Origin: Microvirga arabica
Lineage (GTDB): Bacteria; Pseudomonadota; Alphaproteobacteria; Rhizobiales; Beijerinckiaceae
Assembly (NCBI RefSeq): GCF_016811235.1
Contig: NZ_JAFBID010000011.1
Coordinates: forward strand, 1 to 64,000
Reading direction: 5' to 3'
Length of the DNA stretch: 64,000 nucleotides
Each line of letters starts with the position of its first letter. Positions within the stretch are counted from its first letter, which is position 1. The position numbers and the translations under genes were made by a program. Shown here one piece after another: positions 7,037 through 14,930 of the stretch. The notes beneath the pieces are model-generated. The model worked only from the letters and a program-made list of their open reading frames with translations, was not told the DNA's origin and did no database searches.

Positions 7037-7261
7037 TTAGCGGCGGCGGGTCGTGCGGCGAACCGGGCGCGTGTTAGCCTGCACCGTATCGGACACGGCC
7101 GGACCGGCCGCCGCACCGACGCCGGCGCCAACCACGGCACCCACGGGACCGGCAACTGCGCCGACGCCGGCGCCGACAGCCGCACCGCCCACCCGCTCTT
7201 CCGTGGTCGTGCAGGCCGCCGCCGCAAGGCCGATCAGCGCAACGAAAGCAAGCTTCTTCAT
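7037..7261 (-). CDS. Glycine-zipper lipoprotein inserted in GTA cluster
   Basis: A 74-residue protein from Met at 7261, with a strong GGGAGG site upstream. The signal MKKLAFVALIGLAAAACTTT has a lipobox (AAAC). The mature part is a run of glycine-zipper repeats (GGAAVGAGVGAVAGPVGAVV) and an Arg-rich tail. Such proteins associate with the outer membrane. It is not a usual GTA component; it sits between prohead protease and capsid genes in the same direction and is followed by a terminator. It is probably an independent cellular gene. Confidence 0.75.
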   Translation of the reverse strand: MKKLAFVALIGLAAAACTTTEERVGGAAVGAGVGAVAGPVGAVVGAGVGAAAGPAVSDTVQANTRPVRRTTRRR

Positions 7262-7369
7262 GAGAACCTCCCGAGACAAGCGAAGAACAGACACCTCTCG
7301 CGTGAGGAAAGGGCCCGCAGCCTCCGCGTCGATGCGGGCTTTCAGCTAACGCGCTCCCACGGACAAGGT

Positions 7370-7906
7370 TCAGGAAAACAGTCTAACGGCGGTGCTGCGA
7401 ATATGGGTGGCGAGCTTCGGAGCCGCCTGCTTGACGGTCTCGACCCGCGCGCCGGGCAGCATCGGAAAGGTCACGACCGAGATCTCCCACAGGTCGAGCC
7501 GCTCCAGGCGACGCAACCCGGTCGGCCGCTCGGCTCTCGCCCGCTCGACGCGAAAGCCGATGGAGAGCCCGTCGACCGCCCCGTCGCGCATGAGAGCATG
7601 GATGTCCCGCGCTCGGCCAACCGCGAGGTTGAGCCGGCCGCGCACGCGCAGGCCGCGCAGGTCCTCCGCGATGGAGAGCCAGCGCCCGATGGGCTGCGCC
7701 GGATCGTGCTGCCACAGCAGGCGCACCTGCGCGGCGCCACGTTTCTTCAAGGAGTCGCGGAAGGCGCCGGGCATCACCATGTCCTTGCCGAGATCGGCCT
7801 CGCCGAACAGGCTCGCATAGCCTTCGAACACGCCCTCCGCATCGACGCCGCTCACGGGCTCGGGCAGGAACTTGCGCTCCCGGACACTGGGTGCTGCCAC
7901 CATCAT
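7370..7906 (-). CDS. GTA prohead protease (ORFg4-type)
   Basis: A 178-residue HK97 prohead protease (U35 family). Family marks are FEGYASLFGEADLGKDMVMP near the N terminus, the catalytic His in LLWQHDPAQPIG, and the Ser in VDGLSIGFRVERARAE, then RLERLDLWEISVVTFPM. It processes the capsid scaffold. The start at 7906 overlaps the end of the preceding small ORF by four bases, so the longer frame from 8107 was rejected. The neighbouring major capsid gene is separated by a lipoprotein gene and repeats. Confidence 0.88.
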   Translation of the reverse strand: MMVAAPSVRERKFLPEPVSGVDAEGVFEGYASLFGEADLGKDMVMPGAFRDSLKKRGAAQVRLLWQHDPAQPIGRWLSIAEDLRGLRVRGRLNLAVGRARDIHALMRDGAVDGLSIGFRVERARAERPTGLRRLERLDLWEISVVTFPMLPGARVETVKQAAPKLATHIRSTAVRLFS

Positions 7907-8052
7907 CGCGCGGCCCCGCGTGCCGATTGCGCGGGTTTCGCATCGAGCTTTTCGAGCTGGCGCACGAAGTCGCGGAACACGAGCGTGGCGCGGGTCTGGC
8001 TTTCCCGCGCGGCCTTCGGCTTGCGCGGCGCGCGGGATGAGAGGCGGGTCAT
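7903..8052 (-). CDS. Small GTA-cluster protein, Arg/Lys rich
   Basis: A 49-residue basic protein (MTRLSSRAPRKPKAARESQT, then a helix VFRDFVRQLEKLDAK). Both ends overlap neighbours by four bases (ATGA at 8049-8052 and 7903-7906). This tight coupling supports a real gene between the small head-formation gene and the prohead protease. I do not recognise the family. Confidence 0.55.
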   Translation of the reverse strand: MTRLSSRAPRKPKAARESQTRATLVFRDFVRQLEKLDAKPAQSARGAAR

Positions 8053-8249
8053 GTGGGGTCTCCCGAATGGCGGCGGTTGAACAGGGACAGCTCGCGCACC
8101 AACGCATCGAACCGGCGGTTGGCCGCGAACAGGTCGCGCAGGGTCATGGCAAGCAAGGCGGAGGCTCCGCTGGCCCAGACGAACAGGGCCAGATGGGCAA
8201 GATCCCCGCGCCGGATGACGGCTTCGGTGATCTGGTCGAATGAGTTCAT
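8049..8249 (-). CDS. Small GTA head-formation protein (putative)
   Basis: A 66-residue protein from Met at 8249 (MNSFDQITEAVIRRGDLAHL). It has a hydrophobic helix (LALFVWASGASALLAMTLRD) and a terminal helix (RRFDALVRELSLFNRRHSGD). A gene of this size lies between portal and prohead protease in GTA clusters and is linked there to head formation. The match is by position and general pattern only. Confidence 0.6.
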   Translation of the reverse strand: MNSFDQITEAVIRRGDLAHLALFVWASGASALLAMTLRDLFAANRRFDALVRELSLFNRRHSGDPT

Positions 8250-8367
8250 GATTTGTTCTCGTGAAAAGCTCCGTTGGAGTTTTTGGGGGAGGCACTGCAT
8301 TCTCGAAGGCCGTCAGTGAGCGCTATCTCGGATCCTCGCTGCGCTCCATCCTGGATGACATCAACCT

Positions 8368-8446
8368 CGTCATGGCCGGGCCTGTCCCGGCCATCCACGT
8401 TTTAAAGGGTTAAGACGTGGATCCCTGGAACAAGTCCGGGGATGAC
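8368..8446. repeat. Composite palindromic repeat
   Basis: Left arm gtcatggccgggcctgtccc, inner pair ccacgttttaa and ttaagacgtgg, right arm ending agtccggggatgac. Copy of the composite element at 5367-5475, in the portal to head-protein gap. Confidence 0.8.
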
Positions 8447-8470
8447 AAAGGAGCGCTTCATCGCAAGCAA

Positions 8471-9643
8471 TCATCCCCGCCTCGCCTTCACGGCTTCCGC
8501 ACGCCCATAGCCCACTGCTTCGCGCTTCTCGTCGTCTGACAAGAACGCCGCCGCCGACACGCGCCGCCAGAGGCTTTCGCGTTCATCCGCCAAAGCCTCA
8601 ATCGCATCGAGGTCGGGCTCAAGCTGCAGCATCTCGCGATAGGCCGGTGCGAGCCAGTGAGCGAGCGCTTCCGCCGTGCGCTTGACCAGCGGGATCACCG
8701 TCTGGCGGTAGAAGGCGCGGTTGGCTTCCGCGTAGTTGGCGTGCGTGCTGTCGCCGGGCAGGCCGAGCAGCAGCGGCGGCACGCCGAAGGCGAGCGCGAT
8801 CTCCCGCGCGGCGGCGGCTTTCGCTTCCACGAAATCCATGTCCTTCGGCGAGAGCGACAGCGGCTTCCAATCGAGCCCGCCCTCAAGCAGCAGCGGGCGG
8901 CCCGCATTGCCGGCGCCCTGATAATTGGTCTCCAGCTCTCCTTTCAGCCTATCGAACTGCGCATCGGTGAGAGTCGCACCGCCGAAGACCAGCGCGCCGG
9001 AGGGACGCGCCGCGTTGTCGAGAAGCGCCTTGTTCCAGGCGCCCGCCGCGTTGTGGATGTCGAGCGCTGTGGCGGCTGCCTCCATGGGGGACAAACCGTA
9101 GTGATCGTCCGCCGGATGGAACAGCGTGAGATGCAGGATCGGCTGCAATGCCTCGTCACGGATCGGGAAGCGCACGGCCTGTGTGCCGACCGCATATTCG
9201 TAAGCGGCCGGCCAGCCGTCCCCATCGGGCACTACGCGCATGCGGTCGGGCCTTAAGCAATGCAGCTCGTGCGGCGCGCCGTCGAGGCTCACCGCCTCCA
9301 CATAGACGTTGCCCGACACCATCAGGTGCCCGTAGAGACTCTCGAGGAAGCGCTGCCCGCCTTCCCGCGCATTGGGGCGCGCCAGCAGCGCCAGCAGCGG
9401 ATGCGTGGGATGCTCCCTGCCCTCGCTCATGAGCACCAGCGGCAGGGACGCGGCCGCCTCGCTCACCAGGCGCACCGCGCGGTGCACGATTGCATTCTTC
9501 TGGAAGCCTTCGCGGGCCAGCGCCCCGTAATCGCGCGGCGTCCACACGGGGCGACCGGCAACGTAGAGCGCAATGGCTCCTTGAGCACGCGAGGCCTTGG
9601 CATCCGGCGGAGCCTGGAGCCAGCGGGTCAAACGATTCAGCAT
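8471..9643 (-). CDS. GTA portal protein (ORFg3-type)
   Basis: A 390-residue HK97-type phage portal protein from Met at 9643 (MLNRLTRWLQAPPDAKASRA). Recognisable parts are ALAREGFQKNAIVHRAVRLV, LLARPNAREGGQRFLESLYG, the PLSLSPKDMDFVEAKAAAAR block and FGVPPLLLGLPGDSTHANYA. Residue count fits the family. It forms the dodecameric vertex for DNA entry and exit. The longer frame from 9814 runs through a repeat element and was rejected. An unusual 680-base gap separates it from the terminase gene. Confidence 0.9.
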   Translation of the reverse strand: MLNRLTRWLQAPPDAKASRAQGAIALYVAGRPVWTPRDYGALAREGFQKNAIVHRAVRLVSEAAASLPLVLMSEGREHPTHPLLALLARPNAREGGQRFLESLYGHLMVSGNVYVEAVSLDGAPHELHCLRPDRMRVVPDGDGWPAAYEYAVGTQAVRFPIRDEALQPILHLTLFHPADDHYGLSPMEAAATALDIHNAAGAWNKALLDNAARPSGALVFGGATLTDAQFDRLKGELETNYQGAGNAGRPLLLEGGLDWKPLSLSPKDMDFVEAKAAAAREIALAFGVPPLLLGLPGDSTHANYAEANRAFYRQTVIPLVKRTAEALAHWLAPAYREMLQLEPDLDAIEALADERESLWRRVSAAAFLSDDEKREAVGYGRAEAVKARRG

Positions 9644-9717
9644 GAAGTGGTCCTGCCTTGGTGGGGCGTGAGGGATGAAGAGTGTTGAATGCGTTAGACG
9701 AGGAGAAGACACTCTCC

Positions 9718-9800
9718 CGTCATCCCCGGACTTGTTCCGGGGATCCACGTCTTTGCCGCGGTTGAAGACGTGGATGGCCGCAACAAGTGCGGCCATGACG
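9718..9800. repeat. Composite palindromic repeat
   Basis: Left half cgtcatccccggacttgttc, inner pair ccacgtctt and aagacgtgg, right half ggccgcaacaagtgcggcca then tgacg. It differs from the 5367 copy in that the two outer hairpins have different sequences. Confidence 0.82.
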
Positions 9801-10327
9801 AAGGGAAGGTTCATTGCCCTTCAAAAAACCGGCCTCTGCCTCCCGTCGCTTCAGCATGCCGACAACTTCCGCAACCGGTGACCGCAAAGCAGGCACATTC
9901 GGCCCGCTCGTCATTGGCGCGTCACATACCCCAGGGTAGTCTTGAGATGTTGCGGGGCATCCGGCGACATTCACGCGCCAGCCGGGACGCTTTCCTCGGA
10001 CCGGCTGGCGCGACCATCGAATTTCGAGCTCTGCCGTCTTTCCCCTATGGGGCGGCACGAGGCAGATGGCGGGGCGGATCGGCACGGATGGACTGCCATC
10101 CGCCCCAGCCCTGCAGCCATGATCTCCCTGGCGACGTACAACGGCGCAGGCCGCCATATCCTTCCGAGATCACGCCGGCGCGAAAGGTTCACCCCATCAG
10201 AATCCTTGAGGATTTTCTTCAACGGCTTAGCTTATACCAAGTGGCTTTACTTGTTGCCCCTACGGTAGCCACGGCGCCCCGGCTGGAGATGTGCGTGAAC
10301 ACCACCCTTCGGCTGGGGCGTTCTTTT
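9801..10327. other. Gap in GTA cluster without a recognised gene
   Basis: About 530 bases between portal and terminase genes. Reading both strands, I see no protein with recognisable family features or a convincing ribosome site. Shortly before the terminase stop, near 10270-10325, imperfect GC arms (cgccccggctgg and ggctggggcg) precede ttcttttt on the plus strand. Portal and terminase genes are usually adjacent in GTA clusters, so this is likely inserted or decayed sequence. Confidence 0.5.
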
Positions 10328-11701
10328 TCATAACACCCTCACCCGCGGCTCGCGGCGTTCGCGCAGCATCAGTTCAGTGAGCGCCCAGACCAGCGCGTCC
10401 ATGCGGTCGGGCGAGCGGCCGGAGGTGAGGCCGCCGGGGCCTAAATCGAACAGCTCGTCCTCCAGCTCCGGCAGCGCGCCCACATGGCGCACGCGGTTCT
10501 GCGCGTAGAGCACGGAGACCGGCTCGGCGCGCAGATACTTGCCACGCGTGGCGCGCACGCTCACCACGGGCACGGACGAGTCGACCTCGCGGATCACGTT
10601 GCCCACCATCTCGCCGCCCTGGTTCGTCTCGACCACGAGCGCATCGGCCTGCAGCCGTCGATACAGGGCCACGGCCTTGGCAGCCCATTCGGGCGGCTTC
10701 AGGCCTGACGCCGTCGCATCCTCCAGCACATAGGCCGTGCCGCCCTCGTCGATGCCGGCCGCCACGATCCCGCAGGCATCGGCGCGTTTCGACGACGAGG
10801 CCGGCGGATCGACCGCCACGACGATGCGCATCAGCGGCGGCGCGGACTCGGCCCGATTGTCCTCGAGCACATCGCGCGTCCACAGGGCATCGGGACGATC
10901 CTCGACGATGTCGCCGTCGAGCTCCTGCCGGCCGAGCCGCGTGCCAGCATAGCGGCGCACCACGGCGTCGAGAAAGGCGGGCGCCAGATTCTCGGCATTC
11001 TCGGCGGTCCGCACCCGCGACACCGCCACCGACGGGTCGGCGAGAAAGCGCTTGAGGATCGGGATCGGGCGCGGCGTGGTCGTCACCATCTGGCGCGGAT
11101 GAGCGCCGAGGCGCAGGCCGAACTGCAGCATGTCCCAGGTCTCCTCCACGTGCTTCCACTTGGCGAGCTCGTCCGCCCAGGCGGCCTCGAATTGCGGACC
11201 GCGCAGCGAATCCGGATCCTCGGCCGAGAACACCTGCGCGACCGCGCCGTTCGGCCATTTGAGCTTGCGCAAGGAAGGCGACCAGGTGGGCCGCTCGTCC
11301 CGCGCATGAACGGCGAGAATGCCGGCCGGCCCCTCCACCATCACGTTGCGTGCATCCGAGAATGTCTCGCCCACAAGCGCGATGCGCCGGGAGGCACCCG
11401 TGCCGAAATCGGGATCGCCCAGGGCAATGCCGCGCACCCATTCGGCACCGGTGCGGGTCTTGCCCGCGCCGCGTCCGCCGAGGATGAGCCAGATCGTCCA
11501 GGGATCGTGTTCCCGAGCCAGGCCCGGCATGCGCTGCTCGGGCCGGCAGCGGATCGGCCAGAAGCGGAGGATGCTGCGGAGTTCGGCCTCAGATAAGAAG
11601 GCCGTCGCGTCCGCGAGCCTCCTCCTCCGCGATAACCCGGTCAAGGTGGCGAGCAAGCTCCTCGCGGAGCTCGTGCAGGCTGCGCCGGGGTCTATTGTCA
11701 T
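10328..11701 (-). CDS. GTA terminase large subunit (ORFg2-type)
   Basis: The DNA-packaging motor ATPase and nuclease. Walker A is LGGRGAGKTRTG, Walker B lies in QFEAAWADELAKWK, and the coupling motif is in MVTTTPRPIPILKRFL. The nuclease domain starts at MRIVVAVDPPAS and ends with SPDRMDALVWALTELML. The start is uncertain. ATG codons at 11716 and 11701 and TTG codons at 11656 and 11644 are possible; the family core begins around LADATAFLSEAELRS. Any of these overlaps the small-subunit gene (end 11589), here by 113 bases. Length about 457 residues. Confidence 0.9.
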   Translation of the reverse strand: MTIDPGAACTSSARSLLATLTGLSRRRRLADATAFLSEAELRSILRFWPIRCRPEQRMPGLAREHDPWTIWLILGGRGAGKTRTGAEWVRGIALGDPDFGTGASRRIALVGETFSDARNVMVEGPAGILAVHARDERPTWSPSLRKLKWPNGAVAQVFSAEDPDSLRGPQFEAAWADELAKWKHVEETWDMLQFGLRLGAHPRQMVTTTPRPIPILKRFLADPSVAVSRVRTAENAENLAPAFLDAVVRRYAGTRLGRQELDGDIVEDRPDALWTRDVLEDNRAESAPPLMRIVVAVDPPASSSKRADACGIVAAGIDEGGTAYVLEDATASGLKPPEWAAKAVALYRRLQADALVVETNQGGEMVGNVIREVDSSVPVVSVRATRGKYLRAEPVSVLYAQNRVRHVGALPELEDELFDLGPGGLTSGRSPDRMDALVWALTELMLRERREPRVRVL

Positions 11702-12140
11702 GGGGCTCGGTGTCATCGAGCTTAGAACTTTCCTGTTCCAGAAGAGCCCGGGCGGCTGCGAGCGTCTTCGCATAAGACGCGAGCCTGCAGGCCGTCTTGT
11801 CGTGATCCTTGGCCTGGCCCCTGCGCTGCTCGTCCATGAGTGCGTCGATCTGCACTCGCGTGGCCTGGGCCAGGGCGCGGGCCGCGTCGCTCACCGATGC
11901 TGCAGCGATCGTGGCACTTTGGGCGAGAGCGACGTCATCTTTCACGGCGGGGCCTGAGACCTTCTCGATGCGGGCGCCCTGACGCGGCGGCCAGCCCCAG
12001 CGCCTGCGCATCCGCAGGAAGGTATTGCTGCCGACATTGAGGTAACGCTCGATCTCGGGCAGGCTCATCTTCGGCTCGCGGATATAGAACTCCCAGGCCT
12101 GCTGCCTCTGCTCGTCAGTGATCTCAATTCTCTGGACCAT
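11589..12140 (-). CDS. Putative GTA terminase small subunit/HTH protein
   Basis: A 183-residue protein from Met at 12140 (MVQRIEITDEQRQQAWEFYI). An N-terminal helix-turn-helix (MSLPEIERYLNVGSNTFLRM) is followed by long helices and a C-terminal acidic and basic tail. This layout and its position before the terminase ATPase suggest the small subunit, which recognises DNA for packaging. An upstream start at 12227 would add a Pro-rich segment read through a GC palindrome and T tract, so I prefer 12140, although no clear ribosome site is visible. Confidence 0.65.
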   Translation of the reverse strand: MVQRIEITDEQRQQAWEFYIREPKMSLPEIERYLNVGSNTFLRMRRRWGWPPRQGARIEKVSGPAVKDDVALAQSATIAAASVSDAARALAQATRVQIDALMDEQRRGQAKDHDKTACRLASYAKTLAAARALLEQESSKLDDTEPHDNRPRRSLHELREELARHLDRVIAEEEARGRDGLLI

Positions 12141-12152
12141 GGAGAAGCCAAC

Positions 12153-12173
12153 AAAAAACCGCCCGGGCGGGGG
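12153..12173 (-). terminator. Possible terminator before GTA genes
   Basis: On the minus strand, the palindrome ccgcccgggcgg is followed by six T residues. The stem has almost no loop, so strength is doubtful. It lies just upstream of the chosen start of the small terminase gene and could shield the cluster from upstream transcription. Confidence 0.35.
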
Positions 12174-12493
12174 CGCCGGGGCGGTGGAGGTTTGGCCGAC
12201 GGGGTGAATGCGGCGGGGGCGCTTCATTCACACTTCGTTATTGTTCACGTTTTGTACTCTAAGAGCGTCACGCTGTCAAGGTGGATTTTTCCTTATTAGA
12301 CCAGACCAACAAGCTGATGGACTGCAAGCTTGTCCGCAGATGCTCCAGGCAGATGCGGACGATAAGGACAATGTCACCTTTCAAAGACTAAACTCAGAAC
12401 AGAAGCGCGCTAAATCGGAGAGTTTTCCTTGATTCCATGAGCGGACGAAATGTCCCTATTTGACGGGGAACATCACGTATCGCTTCATTGCCC
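12174..12493. other. Intergenic region upstream of GTA cluster
   Basis: About 320 bases between the first GTA gene and the LuxR-type gene, AT-richer than its surroundings. It must hold the GTA promoter, reading leftward. I see no consensus that I can assign with confidence, and no protein-coding frame. Confidence 0.5.
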
Positions 12494-13597
12494 TCACTGC
12501 CGCAGGGGTGACGCCAGGCTCATGATGCGAGCGACCAGTTCGGACTGTCGGTTCGTCTGCGTCTTGCGGTAGATCGCGTCCAGGTGCGTCTTCACCGTGG
12601 ACCGAGCAAGACCGAGTATTTCAGCCGTGTCGGTCAGAGCATGCCCGTGGAGGACCTGTCCCAGCACCTGGATCTCCGCCGTCGTGAGCTTATACAGGCT
12701 GGCTGCGCTCAACAGCGGCGTCGTGAGCGCGGCCTCAGGCTCGCGCAGGAGCAGCAGCATGGGGCTGCCGATCTCCTCTCCCGCCTGCTCCAGTTCGGCC
12801 CAGGTCGCGTGCAGGGTACGCCCTGTGGCATCCGTCAGGAAAGCATCATGTCCTTTAGTATTCCTGCTGGCGTCCGGGAGCGACAGCCCGGCCAGCAGCT
12901 TCATCGCATCCTGCGTCACCGCCCTCAGGCGGCCCTTGTGCTCGCGCAGCACCTGCCGCGAGGCCAACTCCCTGTCGGCAGCCTGGTTGCAGAACAAGAT
13001 CGCGCCGTTAGGCTCGATGATCAGAGCCGGCGTCGCCAGCGCCTCGAGGGCCGCCCGCAGCGTGCCGGCCTCCACCCTCTGTTGGCCGATGACGCCGGAG
13101 ATTTCGACGGCACGCTTGATGTGCGGCGAGAGAAGGCGCGCAAGCTCGATCTCCTCGTCCGTGTAAGGACCTTTGGCCTCGCTGCCGACAACGCCCCAGG
13201 TGGAGAAGCTGGTTACCGTTCTCGTAATCGGAGTGACGACATAGTCATAGAGGCCGCGACCGGCAAAGCAGTTTTGCCAGTAGCGGCTTCGATGAAATGC
13301 CTCGATGTCGAGGTCGCGCGAACTGCAGAAGACCTTGCACAATGGCGCCGTCAGTCCCAGCGACAGCCCAGGATTGATGGGCGCATTGGCTTGCGCAAGA
13401 GCGATCTGATCTTTGGGCCAGTTGTAGAGAATGGTGAACTTCTGCGTCCTCTCGAGTGGATGGGACACAACCAGATCGGCCATGACGCCGCCGAGAGCCT
13501 CGGTGATCTCTCCTAGAGCCGTCGGCCACAAACTCGTATCGAGGGCGCAGTCGTAGATGCGTCCGATCAGGTCGGAGAAGGCTTCATCCGGCTTCAT
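12494..13597 (-). CDS. LuxR-type HTH transcriptional regulator
   Basis: A 367-residue regulator. The N-terminal half (about 1-190) is a sensor-like region (FSDLIGRIYDCALDTSLWPT) typical of solitary LuxR regulators of this order. A PAS-like segment (ALATPALIIEPNGAILFCNQ) follows. The C terminus carries the LuxR helix-turn-helix (LTTAEIQVLGQVLHGHALTD, then ARSTVKTHLDAIYRKT). The start at 13597 has an excellent site (GGAGGAATCC). It is the gene next to the GTA promoter region but points the same way, and no link to GTA control is shown. Confidence 0.85.
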   Translation of the reverse strand: MKPDEAFSDLIGRIYDCALDTSLWPTALGEITEALGGVMADLVVSHPLERTQKFTILYNWPKDQIALAQANAPINPGLSLGLTAPLCKVFCSSRDLDIEAFHRSRYWQNCFAGRGLYDYVVTPITRTVTSFSTWGVVGSEAKGPYTDEEIELARLLSPHIKRAVEISGVIGQQRVEAGTLRAALEALATPALIIEPNGAILFCNQAADRELASRQVLREHKGRLRAVTQDAMKLLAGLSLPDASRNTKGHDAFLTDATGRTLHATWAELEQAGEEIGSPMLLLLREPEAALTTPLLSAASLYKLTTAEIQVLGQVLHGHALTDTAEILGLARSTVKTHLDAIYRKTQTNRQSELVARIMSLASPLRQ

Positions 13598-13828
13598 GGA
13601 TTCCTCCGAAGCTGGCACTGGCGGCGACGTGCGCCCGAACACATGACTGCAGGCTATCGGGGCCCGAAGCGGCGCTCCTCCCCCAAACGGTGGAGGACGC
13701 GCGGATGCGCTCGAATCATGATCATCCGCGAGCGCTCATTTTGCTTGATTCGAAACGGTTCGACGAGGGGAAGCAACCTTCGGGTCGCCTCGCATCCGGC
13801 AAACGGAACTGCCTCAAGGAGCAGATCG

Positions 13829-14179
13829 ATGAAACATGCGCTGATGATCGCCCTGTTCGGCCTCGCCATGACGGCATCGCCGACCCATGCCGCCGAGACG
13901 ACGCTGGACGTCGCGGGCGAATGCAGGTCCATCGCCGAGTCCGACCTGTCCGGCTGCAACTGCCAGGGCCTCTACTTCGCAAGCAAGTTCGGCTCCGAAG
14001 AAGGCGCTGCCGCCCTGCATCTCATGGGACGCAGCTACGTGCCCGAGCCTCGCACCGCCGCAGCTTCTCTCTATGACCGCTTCGGGGCCGACACGCTCAA
14101 CAGGGTTGCCTACAGGATCATGGCGACCCGCGACGAAGTTCTGTCCTACTGCCCCTTCAGCGCGCATGCTGCGGATTGA
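13829..14179 (+). CDS. Secreted Cys-containing hypothetical protein
   Basis: A 116-residue protein. The signal peptide (MKHALMIALFGLAMTASPTH, cleavage near HAA-ET) is followed by a mature domain with Cys in AGECRS, SGCNCQG and SYCPF, which could form two disulfides. CAAGGAGCAGATCG precedes the ATG. It lies two bases upstream of a PQ-loop membrane protein gene, so the two are probably co-transcribed. The family was not recognised. Confidence 0.65.
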   Translation: MKHALMIALFGLAMTASPTHAAETTLDVAGECRSIAESDLSGCNCQGLYFASKFGSEEGAAALHLMGRSYVPEPRTAAASLYDRFGADTLNRVAYRIMATRDEVLSYCPFSAHAAD

Positions 14180-14181
14180 TC

Positions 14182-14529
14182 ATGCCGGTCACGTCCGCCG
14201 AGGCCGCCCTGCTCCTGTTCACCGCCTGCAACACGGCCCGGGTCTTCGCCTATCTCCCGCAGATCGTGAAGATCGGCCGCGACACGCAGGGCGCAACCGC
14301 CATCTCCTATGCGACCTGGAGCCTGTTCGGTATCTCTCATCTTTCCACGGTCGCCTATGCAATCCTCGTCGTGAGTGACTGGCGCATGGCGGCGGTCTTT
14401 GCAGCCAATACGCTCTGTTGCGCCCTCATCGTGGGACTGACGGCCTGGAAGCGCGCGGTGCTCGGACGGCGGGAGAATGGAGCGCCGGCGGACCCCAGCC
14501 CGAACACCGGTGCTCTGCTGGACCATTGA
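14182..14529 (+). CDS. PQ-loop (SemiSWEET-like) membrane protein
   Basis: A 115-residue protein with three predicted membrane segments (about 8-25, 40-60 and 65-88). The first has the PQ-loop signature YLPQIVKI followed by GATAISYATWSLFGISH. Bacterial SemiSWEETs of this size dimerise to transport sugars, and related PQ-loop proteins carry other small solutes; the substrate here is unknown. A TTG at 14176 is an alternative start. The C-terminal tail is hydrophilic. Confidence 0.65.
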   Translation: MPVTSAEAALLLFTACNTARVFAYLPQIVKIGRDTQGATAISYATWSLFGISHLSTVAYAILVVSDWRMAAVFAANTLCCALIVGLTAWKRAVLGRRENGAPADPSPNTGALLDH

Positions 14530-14594
14530 TGGGGCGGCCGGGCAGATCTTGGTCGAACCCTTTAAGCCTGTGAAATCGTCTAAGGAGCACGATC

Positions 14595-14894
14595 ATGATG
14601 TTAGGCCTGATCGACGCTTTTGGATATGCCGCGTCGGGGCTGACATTGGCCACCTTCGCGCAGAGGGCGATGCTGCCGATGCGCATCATGGCGATCGGGG
14701 CCAATGTCTGCTTCATCGGCTATGGCGCCATGGGTCCATTCATGCCCGTCCTCGTCCTGCATGTCATCCTTCTACCGATCAACGTGATCCGGCTTCGCAC
14801 TCTCGTCAGCGCACCTGAAACCGGCCAGAGCCGGCCACATGAAGATGCTAACAATGCACTCGCAAGGGCGGGCATCACCAGCGGGCTGCTCTGA
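14595..14894 (+). CDS. Small inner-membrane protein (YgjV-like pattern)
   Basis: A 99-residue protein with three hydrophobic helices (MMLGLIDAFGYAASGLTLAT, MRIMAIGANVCFIGYGAMGP, LVLHVILLPINVIRLRTL). AAGGAGCACGATC precedes the double ATG. The family G.....T.....LR...I..N..F..YG pattern resembles YgjV-type membrane proteins. The tail after residue 70 is polar. Probably in one unit with the two preceding small genes. Confidence 0.55.
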   Translation: MMLGLIDAFGYAASGLTLATFAQRAMLPMRIMAIGANVCFIGYGAMGPFMPVLVLHVILLPINVIRLRTLVSAPETGQSRPHEDANNALARAGITSGLL

Positions 14895-14930
14895 GGAACC
14901 GGCAAGCCGGCGTCACAGGGTGCGCCAGCT

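Noticed and set aside
9720-10157. 145-codon minus-strand frame in the GTA gap
   Set aside because: It runs through a palindromic repeat, has no family features and no ribosome site.
1004-12140. Ordinary integrated prophage
   Set aside because: No integrase, repressor, lysis or replication genes and no attachment sites are seen. Gene order and sizes match the GTA type instead.
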